Origin: Shinella sp. CPCC 101442
GTDB lineage: Bacteria > Pseudomonadota > Alphaproteobacteria > Rhizobiales > Rhizobiaceae
Assembly: GCF_024704725.1 (NCBI RefSeq)
Contig: NZ_JALIQS010000001.1
Coordinates: 434,001 to 498,000, forward strand
Length of the DNA stretch: 64,000 nt
Reading direction: 5' to 3'
Shown here: piece by piece, positions 41,440 to 51,912 of the stretch
Position numbering within the stretch: the stretch's first letter is position 1
Layout of the letters: the number at the start of each line of letters is the position of its first letter
Program-made: the position numbers and the translations under genes
Notes under the pieces: generated by a model
Seen by the model: only the letters and a program-made list of their open reading frames with translations
Told to the model about the DNA's origin: nothing
Databases searched by the model: none

Positions 41440-43440
41440 ATGACGTCTCGCGCCTTCACCACCATCGAAAACGAATGGATCACGCTTGCCGACGGCACGC
41501 GGCTCGCCGCCCGCATCTGGATGCCGGCGGGCGCGGAGAACGATCCCGTGCCTGCCGTCTTCGAATTCCTGCCCTACCGTAAGGGAGACGGAACCAGCCC
41601 GCGCGATGAATCGACCTATCCCGTCTTCGCCGCCGCCGGCATTGCCGGCGTGCGTGTCGACATCCGCGGCTCAGGTGAATCCGACGGCGTCATCGACGGC
41701 GAGTATACGCCGCTCGAACTTGCCAATGCCTGTGAACTCGTTGCCTGGATCGCGGCGCAGCCGTGGTCGAACGGTTCCGTGGGCATGATGGGCATCTCCT
41801 GGGGCGGCTTCAATTGCCTGCAGGTGGCAGCCCTCAAGCCACCGGCGCTGAAGGCCGTCATCTCCATCGCCTCCACCGTCGACCGCTACAACGACGACAT
41901 CCACTACAAGAACGGCACGCACCTCTCCGCGCAGCTCTCCTGGGCCGCAACCATGCTCGCCTACCAGTCCCGCTCGCCCGATCCGGAGATCGTCGGTGAC
42001 CGCTGGAAGGACATGTGGCTGGAGCGATTGGAAAACGAGCCCTTTTTCCTGGAGGAGTGGCTGCAGCACCAGCGCCGCGACGCCTTCTGGAAACACGGTT
42101 CGATCTGCGAGGATTTTTCCGGCTTTCCCGTGCCGGCCCTCGTGATCGCCGGCTGGGCGGACGGTTATCGCAGCACGCCTCTGAAGGCCGTCGAGGGGCT
42201 TGGCGACAAGGCCAAGGCGCTGATCGGACCGTGGGTCCACAAATATCCGCATTTTGCCTGGCCGAAGCCGCGCATGGATTTTCATGGCGAGGCCATCGCC
42301 TGGTGGAACCGCTGGCTGCGCGGTGAAAAGAGCGGTGCTGAAAGCACCCCGCAAGTCCGCGCCTATATCCAGGACGCCGCCCGTCCCGCGCTTCGCCGCG
42401 AGGTCGAGCCTGGCTTCTGGATTGCCAAGGACATTTGGGAGGTGCCGGACATGGCGACCTTCTACGTGGAGCAATACGGCACGCTCACGCCCGGAATACC
42501 GATTACCGGGGCTTCCGGTCACGACCGCTATCTGAAGTCGCCGCTCGACACCGGCATTATGGCCGGCGAATGGTTCACGCTGAAGCCGGATGCGGAGATG
42601 GCACTCGACCAGCGTCTCGACGATGCCGGCTCGCTCGTCATCGAGACGCCGCCGCTCACCGAGCCCCAGGACTTCCTTGGCCAGCCGGTGTTGGAACTCG
42701 ATGTTTCCACCGAGGCCGAGATCGGCAATCTCTGCGCCCGCCTCGTCGACGTACACCCGGACGGCACCGCGACGCGCGTCACCTTCGGTGTCGTGAACCT
42801 CGCGCACCGCGACGGCAATGCCGAGCCGAAAGCCATGCCGAGGGGCGAGAAGACCCGCATCCGCCTCGTGCTCGACGCCATGGGCTACCGCTTCCGCGCC
42901 GGCCATCGAATCCGCCTGTCGCTCTCGACCGCCTATTGGCCGATGGTGCTGCCGCCGCCAGCGGATGCCGGCGTGACGATCGATCTCGCGTCGCTCGGCC
43001 TGGCTTTGCCGAAACTCGGCGCACATAAGGTCGTCGCCATTCCCGAACCGGCCAATCCAGATCCTTTGCCGAAATATACCGAGCTTGCACCCGGCGAAAC
43101 GGCACGCGGCGTCGAGCGCGACCTGACAAACGGTCTCACCGAATATTCGATCTACGAGGATACCGGCCTCTTCGAACATCCGGGCACGGGGCTTGCCACG
43201 CGGCAGGTGCGCGACGAACTCTGGTCGATCGCGCAAGACGATCCGCTGTCGATGACCGGCACGTCCGTCTGGACCTGTGACATGCAGCGCCCCGGCTGGT
43301 TCGTCCGCACGGTCTCGACGGCGACCATCGCCTGCACGGCGACGAACTGGCTGATCTCGGCTTCCGTCCGTGCCTTCGAGGGTGAGGTTCAGATTTTCGA
43401 GAAGACGTTCGAGAAGGCAATCCCACGCGATTTCATGTGA
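41440..43440 (+). CDS. CocE/NonD family hydrolase
   Basis: A 666-residue alpha/beta-hydrolase of the CocE/NonD (X-Pro dipeptidyl-peptidase/cocaine esterase) type. The nucleophile elbow GISWGG puts Ser120 as the catalytic residue; the catalytic Asp and His follow in the CocE-type GWADGYRS and IGPWVHKYPH stretches. The C-terminal jelly-roll domain typical of the family ends around residue 600. Esters, amides or proline-containing peptides could be substrates. The ATG at 41440 follows AGAGGA; the longer frame includes an upstream stretch without conservation. It is divergent from the dehydrogenase gene. Confidence 0.87.
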   Translation: MTSRAFTTIENEWITLADGTRLAARIWMPAGAENDPVPAVFEFLPYRKGDGTSPRDESTYPVFAAAGIAGVRVDIRGSGESDGVIDGEYTPLELANACELVAWIAAQPWSNGSVGMMGISWGGFNCLQVAALKPPALKAVISIASTVDRYNDDIHYKNGTHLSAQLSWAATMLAYQSRSPDPEIVGDRWKDMWLERLENEPFFLEEWLQHQRRDAFWKHGSICEDFSGFPVPALVIAGWADGYRSTPLKAVEGLGDKAKALIGPWVHKYPHFAWPKPRMDFHGEAIAWWNRWLRGEKSGAESTPQVRAYIQDAARPALRREVEPGFWIAKDIWEVPDMATFYVEQYGTLTPGIPITGASGHDRYLKSPLDTGIMAGEWFTLKPDAEMALDQRLDDAGSLVIETPPLTEPQDFLGQPVLELDVSTEAEIGNLCARLVDVHPDGTATRVTFGVVNLAHRDGNAEPKAMPRGEKTRIRLVLDAMGYRFRAGHRIRLSLSTAYWPMVLPPPADAGVTIDLASLGLALPKLGAHKVVAIPEPANPDPLPKYTELAPGETARGVERDLTNGLTEYSIYEDTGLFEHPGTGLATRQVRDELWSIAQDDPLSMTGTSVWTCDMQRPGWFVRTVSTATIACTATNWLISASVRAFEGEVQIFEKTFEKAIPRDFM

Positions 43441-43493
43441 GGGCTGTTCCTATGCCTCCGAGTCAAATCCGGTGGTCTTTGCTGGAATCGTCC

Positions 43494-46400
43494 TCAATGG
43501 AAGTCGCGGGATTTGACGCGGATCGTTTCGACTTGTCCCGCGTCTTCCGACCCTGAGGCGCCGCGCCGGCCGATCGTGGCGAAATCCGCGGAAAGATCGG
43601 TGAGGTGCTGCACGACAAGGTGCACCACCTCGCCTTCCCGCTGGATATAACCTTTGACGCCGATCATCGGTGCGCCCATCACGATAGGGCGATAGGCGAG
43701 AAAGACCTTCCGCCAGACGACGAGATTGGCAATGCCCGTCTCGTCCTCGATCGTCACGAAGATCACCCCTTTCGCGGAGCCCGGTTGCTGGCGGATAAGC
43801 ACGATGCCGGCCGTTTCGACTTTCCGACGGTCACGCAGCCGTGTGGCCTCTGCGCAGGTGACGATGCGGCGGCGCTGGAGACTTTCACGCAGAAAACTGA
43901 CCGGATGGGCCCGCAGCGTCAGGCCGACATGGCCGTAATCCTCCACCACCTCGCCCCCCGTCGCCATGGGGCGGAGCGCCACAGCGGGCTCGCTGATTTC
44001 CGGAACCGTTGCCGCCTCACGCTCGGCAGCGGCGGTAAAGAGCGGCAACGGCTCGTCCCGCAGGCCTCGAATTGCCCAGAGCGCCTCGCGGCGGGAAAGG
44101 CCGAGCGACGGCAGGAAGGCATCCGCCTCGGCAAGCCGCACCAGCGCATCGGCGGGAAGGCCTGAGCGGCGCCAGAAATCATCGACGGAGGCGAAGGGCT
44201 CCTCCTCGCGGGCGGCGATGAACCTGCCCGCAGCCTTGTTGTCGAGCCCTTTCACCAGCCGCAGCCCAAGGCGGACGGCGAACCGTCCCGTCTCTTCCGT
44301 CGGTTCCAGCGTGCAGTCCCAACGGCTTTTGTGGATGCAGACAGGCCGCACCTCCACCCCATGCTCACGCGCATCGCGCACGATCTGCGCGGGGGCATAA
44401 AAGCCCATCGGCTGGGAATTGAGCAGGGCCGCGCAAAAGACATCCGGATGATGGCATTTCACCCAGGCGGAGGCATAGGCGATGATGGCGAAGCTATAGG
44501 CGTGGCTTTCCGGGAAGCCGTAGGAGCCGAAACCTTCGAGCTGGCGGCACATGCGTTCGGCGAAGTCGCGCGGGTGGTTGTGACTGACCATACCCTCGAC
44601 GAGTTCCTTCCGGAATTTGTCGACCCCACCCGTCTGCTTGAAGGTCGCCATGGCGCGGCGCAGTTCGTCGGCCCGGCCGGGCGTGAAGCCGGCGCAGTCG
44701 ATCGCCACCTGCATCGCTTGCTCCTGGAACAAGGGCACGCCGAGTGTTCTTTCCAGAACCTTTTTGAAGGCTGGGCTGGGATAATCAACCTTCTCCAATC
44801 CCTGCCGCCGCCGAAGATAAGGATGTACCATATCCCCCTGGATTGGCCCCGGCCGCACGATGGCCACCTGGATGACGATGTCGTAGAACTCCTTCGGCCT
44901 GAGACGCGGCAGCATGGACATCTGTGCCCGGCTCTCGATCTGGAACGTGCCGACCGTATCGGCTTTCGAGATCATCTCGTAGGTTGCCTCGTCGCCTGCC
45001 GGGATGGTGGCGAGCGTATAGCTCTCTCCCTGGTGCTCCGTCAGAAAATCGAAGGCGCGGCGCATGCAGGTGAGCATGCCGAGCGCCAGCACATCGACCT
45101 TCATGAAGTTCAGATATTCGATGTCGTCCTTGTCCCACTCGATCACCTGCCGGTCATCCATGGCCGCAGGCTCGATGGGCACAAGATCGTCCAGCCGGTC
45201 GCGCGTCAGCACGAAGCCGCCGGGATGCTGCGAGAGGTGGCGCGGTGTGTTGATCAATTGCCGGGCCAGCTCGAAAAGCAGCCGGATACGGCGATCGTCC
45301 ACGTTGAGCCCCACCGATTGCGCATGGGTTTGCGGAACATCGTTGGACCAGCCCCAGACCTGTGATGACAACGCCTTCAGCACATCCTCCGGCATGCCGA
45401 GTGCACGCCCAACATCCCGCATGGCTGCCCGCGAGCGGTAGCGGATGACGGTGGCGCAAAGGGCTGCCTGTTGCTTGCCGTAGGTTTCATAGATCCACTG
45501 GATCACCTCTTCCCGGCGCTCGTGCTCGAAATCCACGTCGATATCGGGCGGCTCGCCACGTTGCTCCGAAACGAAACGTTCGAACAGAAGGCCGTTCACG
45601 GTCGGGTTGATAGAGGTGATGCCGAGAACGAAACAGACAGCGCTGTTGGCCGCCGACCCCCTGCCCTGGCAGAGGATGTCGATGGAGCGGGCATAACGCA
45701 CGATCGAATTCACCGTGAGGAAGTAGGGGGCATATTTCATCTTCGCGATGAGCGTCAATTCATGATTGAGCTTGTTGCGGACCATTTCCGGTATGCCGTC
45801 GGGATACCAGCTTGCCGCCCCCTCCCACGTATATTTCTCCAGCGTTTCCTGCGGCGTGAGGTCCGGATGCGTCTTCTCTTCCGGATACTGGTATTCCAGT
45901 TCGGACAGTGAAAACCGACAGCGCTCCACAATCTCCAGCGTACGCTGGAGCGCTTCCGGGTAGCGCGCAAAGAGCCGGTGCATTTCCGCCGGCGGTTTCA
46001 GGTAGCGGTCGGCATGGCGTTCGCGCAAAAAACCGGCATTGTCGATGACGACGGTGTGGCGGATGCAGGTGACGATGTCCTGCAGCATGCGGCGGCCGGG
46101 CTCGTGGTAGAGCACGTCGTTGGTGACGACGGTGGGAACGCGGTGTTGGGTGGCGAGGTTGGAGAGGTCGAAGAGCCGCACCTGGTCGTTTGGCCGGCGA
46201 CGAAGCGTGAGGGCGAGATAACAGCGATCGCGAAAGGTTTCGCGCAGGCGGCGCAGGTGAAAGGCGACAGTCTCGTCCGCCTCGTCGGGCACCAGCACAG
46301 CGAGCAGGCCTTCGTTCCATTCCACGACGTCCGCCCAGTCGAGATGGCACTTTCCTTTGCCGGCCCTCTTCTTGCCGATGGTAAGCAGGCGGCAGAGACG

Positions 46401-46679
46401 GGCATAGGCGGCACGGTCGGTCGGATAGACAAGCAGCGACATGCCGTCGACAAGATCCAGGCGGCAACCGACCACCAGACGTACTTGTGCCACATCCGGC
46501 GAAAGCTCCCGCGCCGCCTTGAAGGCCTGGACGACACCGGCAAGGCTGTTGCGGTCGACGACGGCCACAGCCTCGATGCCGAGGGCGCTGGCCTGGGCGA
46601 ACAGCTCCGCGCAGCTACTCGCACCCCGCAGGAAGGAGAAGTGGGACGTGACCTGAAGCTCGGCGTAACGCGGTTTCAT
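43494..46679 (-). CDS. dnaE2: Error-prone DNA polymerase DnaE2 (ImuC)
   Basis: A 1061-residue C-family polymerase. The PHP domain starts [20 protein letters not shown]; the active-site aspartates are in [15 protein letters not shown], the polymerase palm motif. The C-terminal OB-fold part (~960-1030) is present, but the beta-binding tail of replicative DnaE is absent, as expected for DnaE2. DnaE2 works with ImuA and ImuB for damage-induced mutagenesis; ImuB normally brings it to the sliding clamp. The ATG overlaps the imuB stop by four bases. Because imuB has a frameshift here, this gene may be stranded without its partner. Confidence 0.95.
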   Translation of the reverse strand: MKPRYAELQVTSHFSFLRGASSCAELFAQASALGIEAVAVVDRNSLAGVVQAFKAARELSPDVAQVRLVVGCRLDLVDGMSLLVYPTDRAAYARLCRLLTIGKKRAGKGKCHLDWADVVEWNEGLLAVLVPDEADETVAFHLRRLRETFRDRCYLALTLRRRPNDQVRLFDLSNLATQHRVPTVVTNDVLYHEPGRRMLQDIVTCIRHTVVIDNAGFLRERHADRYLKPPAEMHRLFARYPEALQRTLEIVERCRFSLSELEYQYPEEKTHPDLTPQETLEKYTWEGAASWYPDGIPEMVRNKLNHELTLIAKMKYAPYFLTVNSIVRYARSIDILCQGRGSAANSAVCFVLGITSINPTVNGLLFERFVSEQRGEPPDIDVDFEHERREEVIQWIYETYGKQQAALCATVIRYRSRAAMRDVGRALGMPEDVLKALSSQVWGWSNDVPQTHAQSVGLNVDDRRIRLLFELARQLINTPRHLSQHPGGFVLTRDRLDDLVPIEPAAMDDRQVIEWDKDDIEYLNFMKVDVLALGMLTCMRRAFDFLTEHQGESYTLATIPAGDEATYEMISKADTVGTFQIESRAQMSMLPRLRPKEFYDIVIQVAIVRPGPIQGDMVHPYLRRRQGLEKVDYPSPAFKKVLERTLGVPLFQEQAMQVAIDCAGFTPGRADELRRAMATFKQTGGVDKFRKELVEGMVSHNHPRDFAERMCRQLEGFGSYGFPESHAYSFAIIAYASAWVKCHHPDVFCAALLNSQPMGFYAPAQIVRDAREHGVEVRPVCIHKSRWDCTLEPTEETGRFAVRLGLRLVKGLDNKAAGRFIAAREEEPFASVDDFWRRSGLPADALVRLAEADAFLPSLGLSRREALWAIRGLRDEPLPLFTAAAEREAATVPEISEPAVALRPMATGGEVVEDYGHVGLTLRAHPVSFLRESLQRRRIVTCAEATRLRDRRKVETAGIVLIRQQPGSAKGVIFVTIEDETGIANLVVWRKVFLAYRPIVMGAPMIGVKGYIQREGEVVHLVVQHLTDLSADFATIGRRGASGSEDAGQVETIRVKSRDFH

Positions 46680-48201
46680 GCGAAAACCCCATGCAGGAAC
46701 CAGCGGCCCGCCCCGCTTGCCGCCTGTTGCTCATCGCCTGAGCGAAAGAGCCAGAAACGTTCGCCAGAAGCATCCTCGACCTGAAAATAGTCCCGCACGG
46801 CGGCAAGCTCGGCATCGCGCTTCCACCACTCACCGAAAATGCGTTCGGGGCCGTCGGCGCGCTTTACCAGCCGCCGCACGCCGCGCCAGGTGAAGGCGCC
46901 CGGCGGATGGTCCGGCAGGAGTGCCATGACCTCGATCGGCTCGGGCCGGGCCAGCAGGCGCGACGGGCGCGGCCAGCGGCCCTGCCAGGTCGCGCCGTCA
47001 TCCGGAGCCAGCGGGGCGACGCGACGGACCGACCGCTCGGGCACATCGCTCTCGACGGGGGCCATGCGGTAAAGCCTGCGCGCGCCGATGCGGTTGGCGA
47101 TCACGTCTACGAGGCCGGCAATGTCCGCCTGTTCCTCCTCGATCAGTGAAGAGACCGCCTGCTGCAAGACGAGCGGTTCGGCAAGCGTGGCGGTCAGGTC
47201 CATGATCTCGATGCCGAAACCCGGATCGATCGTCTCGATGCGATCCGAGAGGAGCCGGGTGAGCCGCTTTTCATCCCGAACGGGCTGCGCCGTGCCGACG
47301 CGGATCGCCTGGAGCGAATTGTCGACGCGGTGGAAGAGGAGATCGAGCCTTCGGGCACACCGAGACCGCGCTTTTCCAGCGCCAGACAGAGGTCATGGAC
47401 GAGGCTTGTCGTGTAGCGCGCGATGGTTTCGGGCGCACCTATGGGTTCGCCGAAGACTTTTCGCACGCTGGCAAGTTCGGGATCGCGGAGCGGATCGACG
47501 GGTTCGGAGATGGTGCCTTGCAGCTGGTCGAGCCGGCGGCCGAGGAGCGGGCCAAAACGCAGCACGAGCGGCGCGCGTGGCACGGCGAGCACGTCGCCGA
47601 CCGTGGCAAAGCCCAGCACATGCAGACCTGTCACGATATCCGACGGGATCCTGAGCCCGAGGATCGGCAGCGGCGCCACGGCCTCGCGCGCTCCGCCGGG
47701 TGCGATGATGCACACGGGGTCGGCGCGGAAGCGGGCGGCGGCATGCGCCGCGCCCGGGGTATCGGCTATGGCGGCGCGGGCGGCGATGCCGGAGGCACCG
47801 AGCCGGTTGACGAGGCCGGTCAGCATGCGTTCTTCGCCGCCGTGCAGGTGGTCGGCACCGGTCGTGTCGATGACCAGGCCATCCGGCGGGTCGGGTGTGA
47901 CGATGGGCGCATAGTGCTGCAAGGCCCAGAACGCCAGGCGGTTGAGCGCCGCCGCATCCGCCGCCGGATCGGCCGGCATGGTCATCACATCGGGCAAAAG
48001 CGCATGGGCCTTGGTGAGCGGCATACCGACACGCAGGCCCGCCTGCTCGGCAGGCCGGCTCACGGCGGTGACGATACGGCGCGCGCCCTCGCGGCCGACA
48101 AGCACGAGCCGATCATCAGGCGGAGGCGCCGAAGCGCCCAAGCTGCGTCTCAGGCGATCGATCGGCCAGCCGGGAAGAAAAAGCGATACAACCCTCGGCA
48201 T
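46676..48201 (-). pseudogene. imuB: ImuB (Y-family polymerase-like), disrupted by a one-base frameshift
   Basis: Two reading frames on the minus strand together make an ImuB of about 508 residues. The N-terminal frame (from ATG 48201, after GGAGG) gives SLFLPGWPIDRLRR through LVHDLCLALEKRGLG, then turns into Ser/Arg-rich nonsense. The other frame, shifted by one base from about 47350, restores LDLLFHRVDNSLQAIRVGTA and runs to 46676 with IEIMDLTATLAEPL and the C-terminal half. The break lies at roughly 47345-47370, in GTGCCCGAAGG; one missing G would restore the frame. This is either a real mutation or a sequencing error. The start is preferred at 48201 over two upstream ATGs because of the ribosome binding site. 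Confidence 0.85.
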
Positions 48202-48877
48202 CGGTAGCCTCCACATCAAATTCCGCCGCTGTGCCGGCCCGGCACCGGGTCAGCTCCAGCAACCATTGCGCCCGGCCGATGCCCGGCACGGGAAGGCTTG
48301 AGGACGGCCTGACGGAAACCCGCCAGCGCGTCACCGCAGCCGTCGCCTGGTCGAAGGCCGTCGCCTCCTTCATGTGCCGGAAGCGGCGCAGGGCCAGGCC
48401 GAGCGTGCCGCCGGCTTCCGCGGCCAGCTGCAGGCGGCGCGATGCGGTCATCGGCAGGCGCGCGACCTCCGCCACGACAGCGCCGAGCCCGCCATGGCGC
48501 AGCCCCTCCTCGAAACAGAGGAGCAGGCTTTTTTCATCAGCCGCCTCCACATAGATGACACGGCCGGGCGCAAGCCCCGCCTGCGCCAGCGCCGGAGCAA
48601 AGAGATCGGGCCGTGTCAGGCACCAGAGCACCTGCCCCTTGGTGCGCGCGGCGATACCGGCGGCAAAGAGCATGGCGGCTGCCCCCTCGACGGCATCGTT
48701 GCCGCCACCGCAGACCTCGTGCAGGCTGGCGAGCGCCAGCCCCCCACCCGGCAGGCGGCCATCGATCTCGGGCACGCCGAAGGGCAGCACCGCCCGATCC
48801 CGCGCGGCGCGACCGTCGAACTGCCGGATGCGGTCGCGAAGATCCGCGACAACGGCACTGGCGGTAAAGGCGGACAT
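48116..48877 (-). CDS. imuA: SOS mutagenesis protein ImuA
   Basis: A 253-residue RecA-fold-like protein, first gene of the mutasome cassette. The N-terminal domain starts VLPFGVPEIDGRLPGGGLALA with LHEVCGGGNDAVEGAAAMLFA replacing a P-loop; the RecA-like core extends to about residue 160. ImuA binds ImuB and DnaE2 and supports their recruitment. It overlaps the imuB start by about 86 bases, typical of tight coupling in this cassette. A perfect SOS box lies 31 bases upstream. Confidence 0.9.
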   Translation of the reverse strand: MSAFTASAVVADLRDRIRQFDGRAARDRAVLPFGVPEIDGRLPGGGLALASLHEVCGGGNDAVEGAAAMLFAAGIAARTKGQVLWCLTRPDLFAPALAQAGLAPGRVIYVEAADEKSLLLCFEEGLRHGGLGAVVAEVARLPMTASRRLQLAAEAGGTLGLALRRFRHMKEATAFDQATAAVTRWRVSVRPSSSLPVPGIGRAQWLLELTRCRAGTAAEFDVEATDAEGCIAFSSRLADRSPETQLGRFGASA

Positions 48878-48907
48878 CGACGTTGGGCTCCTTGTTGAAG
48901 GGCAATT

Positions 48908-48922
48908 GTTCTCTTTTTGTTC
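48908..48922. promoter_or_regulatory. Alphaproteobacterial LexA (SOS) box upstream of imuA
   Basis: GTTC-TCTTTTT-GTTC is a perfect match to the alphaproteobacterial LexA consensus GTTC-N7-GTTC, reading GAAC-N7-GAAC towards imuA. It lies 31 bases before the imuA start, where LexA would block transcription of imuA-imuB-dnaE2. Confidence 0.9.
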
Positions 48923-49048
48923 TCAAACCAGAAGAGAGTCAATCGTTCTTCCCGACAGCAATGATCACAGTTTGAATCAGAAACGGGAACCAAGTGGCGC
49001 CGCGGAAGTTCTCCTTTCGCCATTCCATTCAATCCAGGAGACATGTCC

Positions 49049-49354
49049 ATGGCTGACGAAAAGAGCACCGGCAAACGCACGCTTGGCGTGGTCGAGGCAA
49101 GCGACAGCATTTCGGAAGAGGCGCGTGCCGCGGCAGCGGAAGCCTCGATCAACGAGCAAATCGAAGCCCTGAAATCGGAAATCAGCCGGCTGAAGGAGTC
49201 CGCAGGCCTGATTGCCGAAAGTACCGGGCAACTCGCCGTCGCAAAGGCGGAATCGCTGCGCGAGGACCTGCGCCAGACCATCCAGGCCAATCCGCTGGCC
49301 ACGCTCGCAGGCGCCGCCTTCATCGGCTACCTCTTCGGCCTGCGCCACCGCTGA
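49049..49354 (+). CDS. DUF883-like (ElaB/YqjD) membrane-anchored stress protein
   Basis: A 101-residue protein with a mostly helical, charged N-terminal part (EALKSEISRLKESAGLIAEST, ~38-60) that may form a coiled coil, followed by ANPLATLAGAAFIGYLFGLRHR, a C-terminal membrane anchor ending in a short basic tail. This is the ElaB/YqjD/DUF883 pattern of inner-membrane ribosome-associated or stress proteins. The start at 49049 has AGGAG at good spacing; an ATG six bases upstream would put AGGAG too close. It is divergent from imuA. A strong terminator lies 23 bases after its stop. Confidence 0.82.
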   Translation: MADEKSTGKRTLGVVEASDSISEEARAAAAEASINEQIEALKSEISRLKESAGLIAESTGQLAVAKAESLREDLRQTIQANPLATLAGAAFIGYLFGLRHR

Positions 49355-49376
49355 TCCTTCCTTCAGCCCGCAGAAA

Positions 49377-49400
49377 AAAGCCCGGCATTGCCGGGCTTTG
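49377..49400. terminator. Bidirectional intrinsic terminator
   Basis: AAAGCCCGGC-ATT-GCCGGGCTTT is a ten-base-pair stem with flanking A and T runs, placed between two convergent genes (49354 and 49409). The T run on each strand would end both transcripts. Confidence 0.9.
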
Positions 49401-49408
49401 TCGTTTCA

Positions 49409-49732
49409 TCAGAACCAGCGTTGACGGCGGGGCGGTTCGCTTTCAAGGGAGCCGAGCAGATAGCCGATGACGATGCCGGCAAGGCCGGCCGTCAGCACGA
49501 CCGTCGAGAGGCCGGCCGGATGCTCGCGGGCGGCCTGCGCCACGGCGGCACCTTCGGACCGCACATATTTCGTTGCCGAGCGCACGGCCGGACGGGCCGC
49601 ATCCACGGCGTTGCCGGCGCGATCGCGGATCGTCTCGTAAGCCTCGGCGCCACGATCACCGAGATCCTTCTGGAGCGTGGCGATTTCGGCGCGAAGAGCG
49701 GAAATCTGGGATTGAACGTCAGTGCTTGCCAT
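49409..49732 (-). CDS. DUF883-like membrane-anchored helical protein
   Basis: A 107-residue protein. The N-terminal half is helical and charged (SQISALRAEIATLQKDLGDR, likely coiled-coil), the middle carries ARPAVRSATKYVRSEGAAV, and the C terminus is a membrane helix (STVVLTAGLAGIVIGYLLG) with a short basic end (PPRRQRWF). It has the same domain logic as the DUF883-like protein at 49049 but different sequence. The ATG at 49732 follows AAAAGGAGACC. I cannot assign a specific function. Confidence 0.75.
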   Translation of the reverse strand: MASTDVQSQISALRAEIATLQKDLGDRGAEAYETIRDRAGNAVDAARPAVRSATKYVRSEGAAVAQAAREHPAGLSTVVLTAGLAGIVIGYLLGSLESEPPRRQRWF

Positions 49733-49799
49733 TGCGGTCTCCTTTTAGAATAGAAACCGAACGGATGGCGGGCGTCTTGGTTCCCGCAAAGAGGCGAAA

Positions 49800-50819
49800 T
49801 CAGCTCGCCTGCCGGCGACCGTCGCGGCGGATCTGCGAGGGCGTATCGCCAAAAGCCGCACGAAAGCGGCGTGTAAAGTGCGACAGGCTCTCGAAGCCGG
49901 TTTCGAGCGCGATCTCGATCAGCGGCTTGTTGGTGCGTATTACCATGTTCAGCGCCGCGGCCATGCGGATCTTCATGTAGATCCCGCTCGGCGAGGCCCC
50001 CATGTCGCTTTCGAACAGGCGCTCCAGCTGGCGGCGGGAAACGCCGGTCATGGTGGCGATGCTATCGATGGACAGCAAATCTTCGGTGTGCTGCTCCATC
50101 ATCATGATGGCGAGATGCACGCGGCGGTCCCGCGCTTCGAGACCGAGCGGATTGCGCGGCTGGAGGTCCGTCGCATCGCGGCGGTGGCGGATTTGCAGGA
50201 TTTCCAGCGCATTGCGCTCCGCCGCCTCGCCGACATGGTGGCGCACCAGCGTTGCGGCGAGATCCGCGACGCTGCTGCCGCCGGCACAGGTCGCGACCTT
50301 GCCGTCGAAACGGAAGATCTGCTCCGACGTCGCCTCGATATCCGGGTAACGGCCGCGGAATTCGCGGTGGTGCAGCCAGCTCACGCAGGCGGTGTGGCCC
50401 TTGAGCAGGCCGGCTTCGGCGAGGACGAAGCTGCCGGTACAGAGGCCGATCAGCCCGACGCCGGCCTTGGCAGCCTTGGCCAGATAGGCGCGCGCATAGC
50501 TGTCGATCTGCTCATCGACCTTCAAGAGACCGCCGACGACGGCGATATAATCGAAGGCCGAGGGATCGGCGAAGGGTGCCGTCGGGGCAACCTGGATACC
50601 ACTCGACGAGGAGATGAAATTGCGTGTGCTGCTCAACACATCCCAATCGCAATTGACGCGGCGAGAGCGGTCCTCGCTGTCGCTGGCCAGCCGCAGCGTA
50701 TCGACGAACAGCGCGAAAGCGGAAAGCGTGAAGCTTTTCGACAGGATGAAGCCGACGCGAAGCGCCTTGGGCGCCGCGTGGTTGCCCGTGTCCCGCGATG
50801 TCCTCACATCCACCGTCAT
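49800..50819 (-). CDS. GlxA-type AraC regulator with DJ-1/PfpI-like domain
   Basis: A 339-residue regulator. The N-terminal part (~20-200) is the class I glutamine-amidotransferase-like domain found in GlxA/ArgR-like regulators, with GLIGLCTGSFVLAEAGLL holding the Cys-containing nucleophile elbow. The C-terminal ~100 residues are two AraC helix-turn-helices (IDSIATMTGVSRRQLERLFE; IALETGFESLSHFTRRFRAAF). Family members control use of arginine, betaine or carnitine. The start M-T-V-D is preferred at 50819. Target genes are not evident from position; the EamA gene 126 bases upstream is on the same strand. Confidence 0.88.
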   Translation of the reverse strand: MTVDVRTSRDTGNHAAPKALRVGFILSKSFTLSAFALFVDTLRLASDSEDRSRRVNCDWDVLSSTRNFISSSSGIQVAPTAPFADPSAFDYIAVVGGLLKVDEQIDSYARAYLAKAAKAGVGLIGLCTGSFVLAEAGLLKGHTACVSWLHHREFRGRYPDIEATSEQIFRFDGKVATCAGGSSVADLAATLVRHHVGEAAERNALEILQIRHRRDATDLQPRNPLGLEARDRRVHLAIMMMEQHTEDLLSIDSIATMTGVSRRQLERLFESDMGASPSGIYMKIRMAAALNMVIRTNKPLIEIALETGFESLSHFTRRFRAAFGDTPSQIRRDGRRQAS

Positions 50820-50945
50820 TCAACTCTCCCAAGCAGCAGGCGGGGACACTATCGTCGCCAGCCGAACCGCCGACGACAGCCATAGCAGATTTCGACCGAG
50901 CGCTCCATTCCCTGCGCGGCGTTTGTGTGCGGATTGGGGCCGAGC

Positions 50946-51815
50946 TTACCGGGCGAATTTCCGGGCGCCGGCAACACAGGCGACGATGGCGAGCGTGGTC
51001 AGCAGCATCAGCGGACTGACACGCTCGTGCAGCAGGCCGGCGGCGAGCAGCAGGCCAAAAAACGGCTGGAGCAGTTGCAACTGTCCGACGGCGGCGATAC
51101 CGCCGATCGCCAGACCACGATACCAGAAGACGAAGCCGACAAGCATGCTGAAGACCGAGACATAGGCAAGGCCCAGCCAGGCGCCGCCAGCAATGCCGCC
51201 CCAGCTTTCCGGCAACGTCAAGAGGGCAATGACCACCATCAGCGGCAGCGCCAGGATCAGCGCCCAGGAAATGACCTGCCAACCACCGAGCGTGCGGGAC
51301 AGTTTCGCACCCTCCGCATAGCCGAGCCCGCAGGCGATGATCGCCGCCACCATCAGGAGATCGCCGACGAGAGAGATCTCCGCGCCCGAATTCAGCGCGA
51401 AGCCAACCACCATCGCGCTGCCGATGACGGAAAACAGCCAGAAGAGCGGCTTTGGCCTCTCCCCACCCCTGAGAACCGCGAAGACCGCCGTTGCCAGTGG
51501 CAGGAGGCCGACAAAGACGATCGAATGGGCGGAGGTTATGTACTGCAGCGCCAGTGCCGTCAGCAGCGGAAAGCCGACGACGACGCCGAGCGCGACGATG
51601 GCCAGCGAAAAAAGGTCGTCACGCGAGGGTTTGTGCTGGCGCAGCACAACCAGCAGCGCCGCCCCCAGCAATGCCGCGATGACGGCGCGCGCCGACGTCA
51701 GGAACAGCGGCGAGAAATCCGCCACCGCGACACGGGTCGCCGGCAGCGACCCGCTGAAGATGATGACACCGATAAGCCCGCTGCCCCAACCGTCCATGGA
51801 TGTTTTCATATGCAC
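50946..51815 (-). CDS. EamA/DMT family transporter
   Basis: A 289-residue membrane protein with ten predicted helices in two EamA repeats, typical of drug/metabolite transporters such as RhtA or YdcZ types. The second repeat is visible as GGWQVISWALILALPLMVVI to the end. It is divergent from a MocR-type regulator with a putative operator between them, a common arrangement where the regulator controls the exporter. Substrate cannot be told; amino acids or vitamin-related compounds are typical. Start codon choice between 51815 and 51809 is open. Confidence 0.85.
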   Translation of the reverse strand: MHMKTSMDGWGSGLIGVIIFSGSLPATRVAVADFSPLFLTSARAVIAALLGAALLVVLRQHKPSRDDLFSLAIVALGVVVGFPLLTALALQYITSAHSIVFVGLLPLATAVFAVLRGGERPKPLFWLFSVIGSAMVVGFALNSGAEISLVGDLLMVAAIIACGLGYAEGAKLSRTLGGWQVISWALILALPLMVVIALLTLPESWGGIAGGAWLGLAYVSVFSMLVGFVFWYRGLAIGGIAAVGQLQLLQPFFGLLLAAGLLHERVSPLMLLTTLAIVACVAGARKFAR

Positions 51816-51870
51816 CTCGCAATCGCCGTGAATCTACGTCTGCGGGGCTGGTCAGGACAGAAACAAAACC

Positions 51871-51892
51871 ATACAATTTTGAATAACTGTAT
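51871..51892. promoter_or_regulatory. Inverted repeat in the EamA/MocR divergent promoter
   Basis: ATACA and TGTAT flank an AT-rich 12-base centre between the divergent EamA and MocR genes; the following TATCGGTTATAG adds a partial repeat. MocR proteins usually bind such sites and autoregulate, so this is a plausible operator. No test of dyad statistics was possible. Confidence 0.4.
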
Positions 51893-51912
51893 CGGTTATA
51901 GAAGTCATACAC

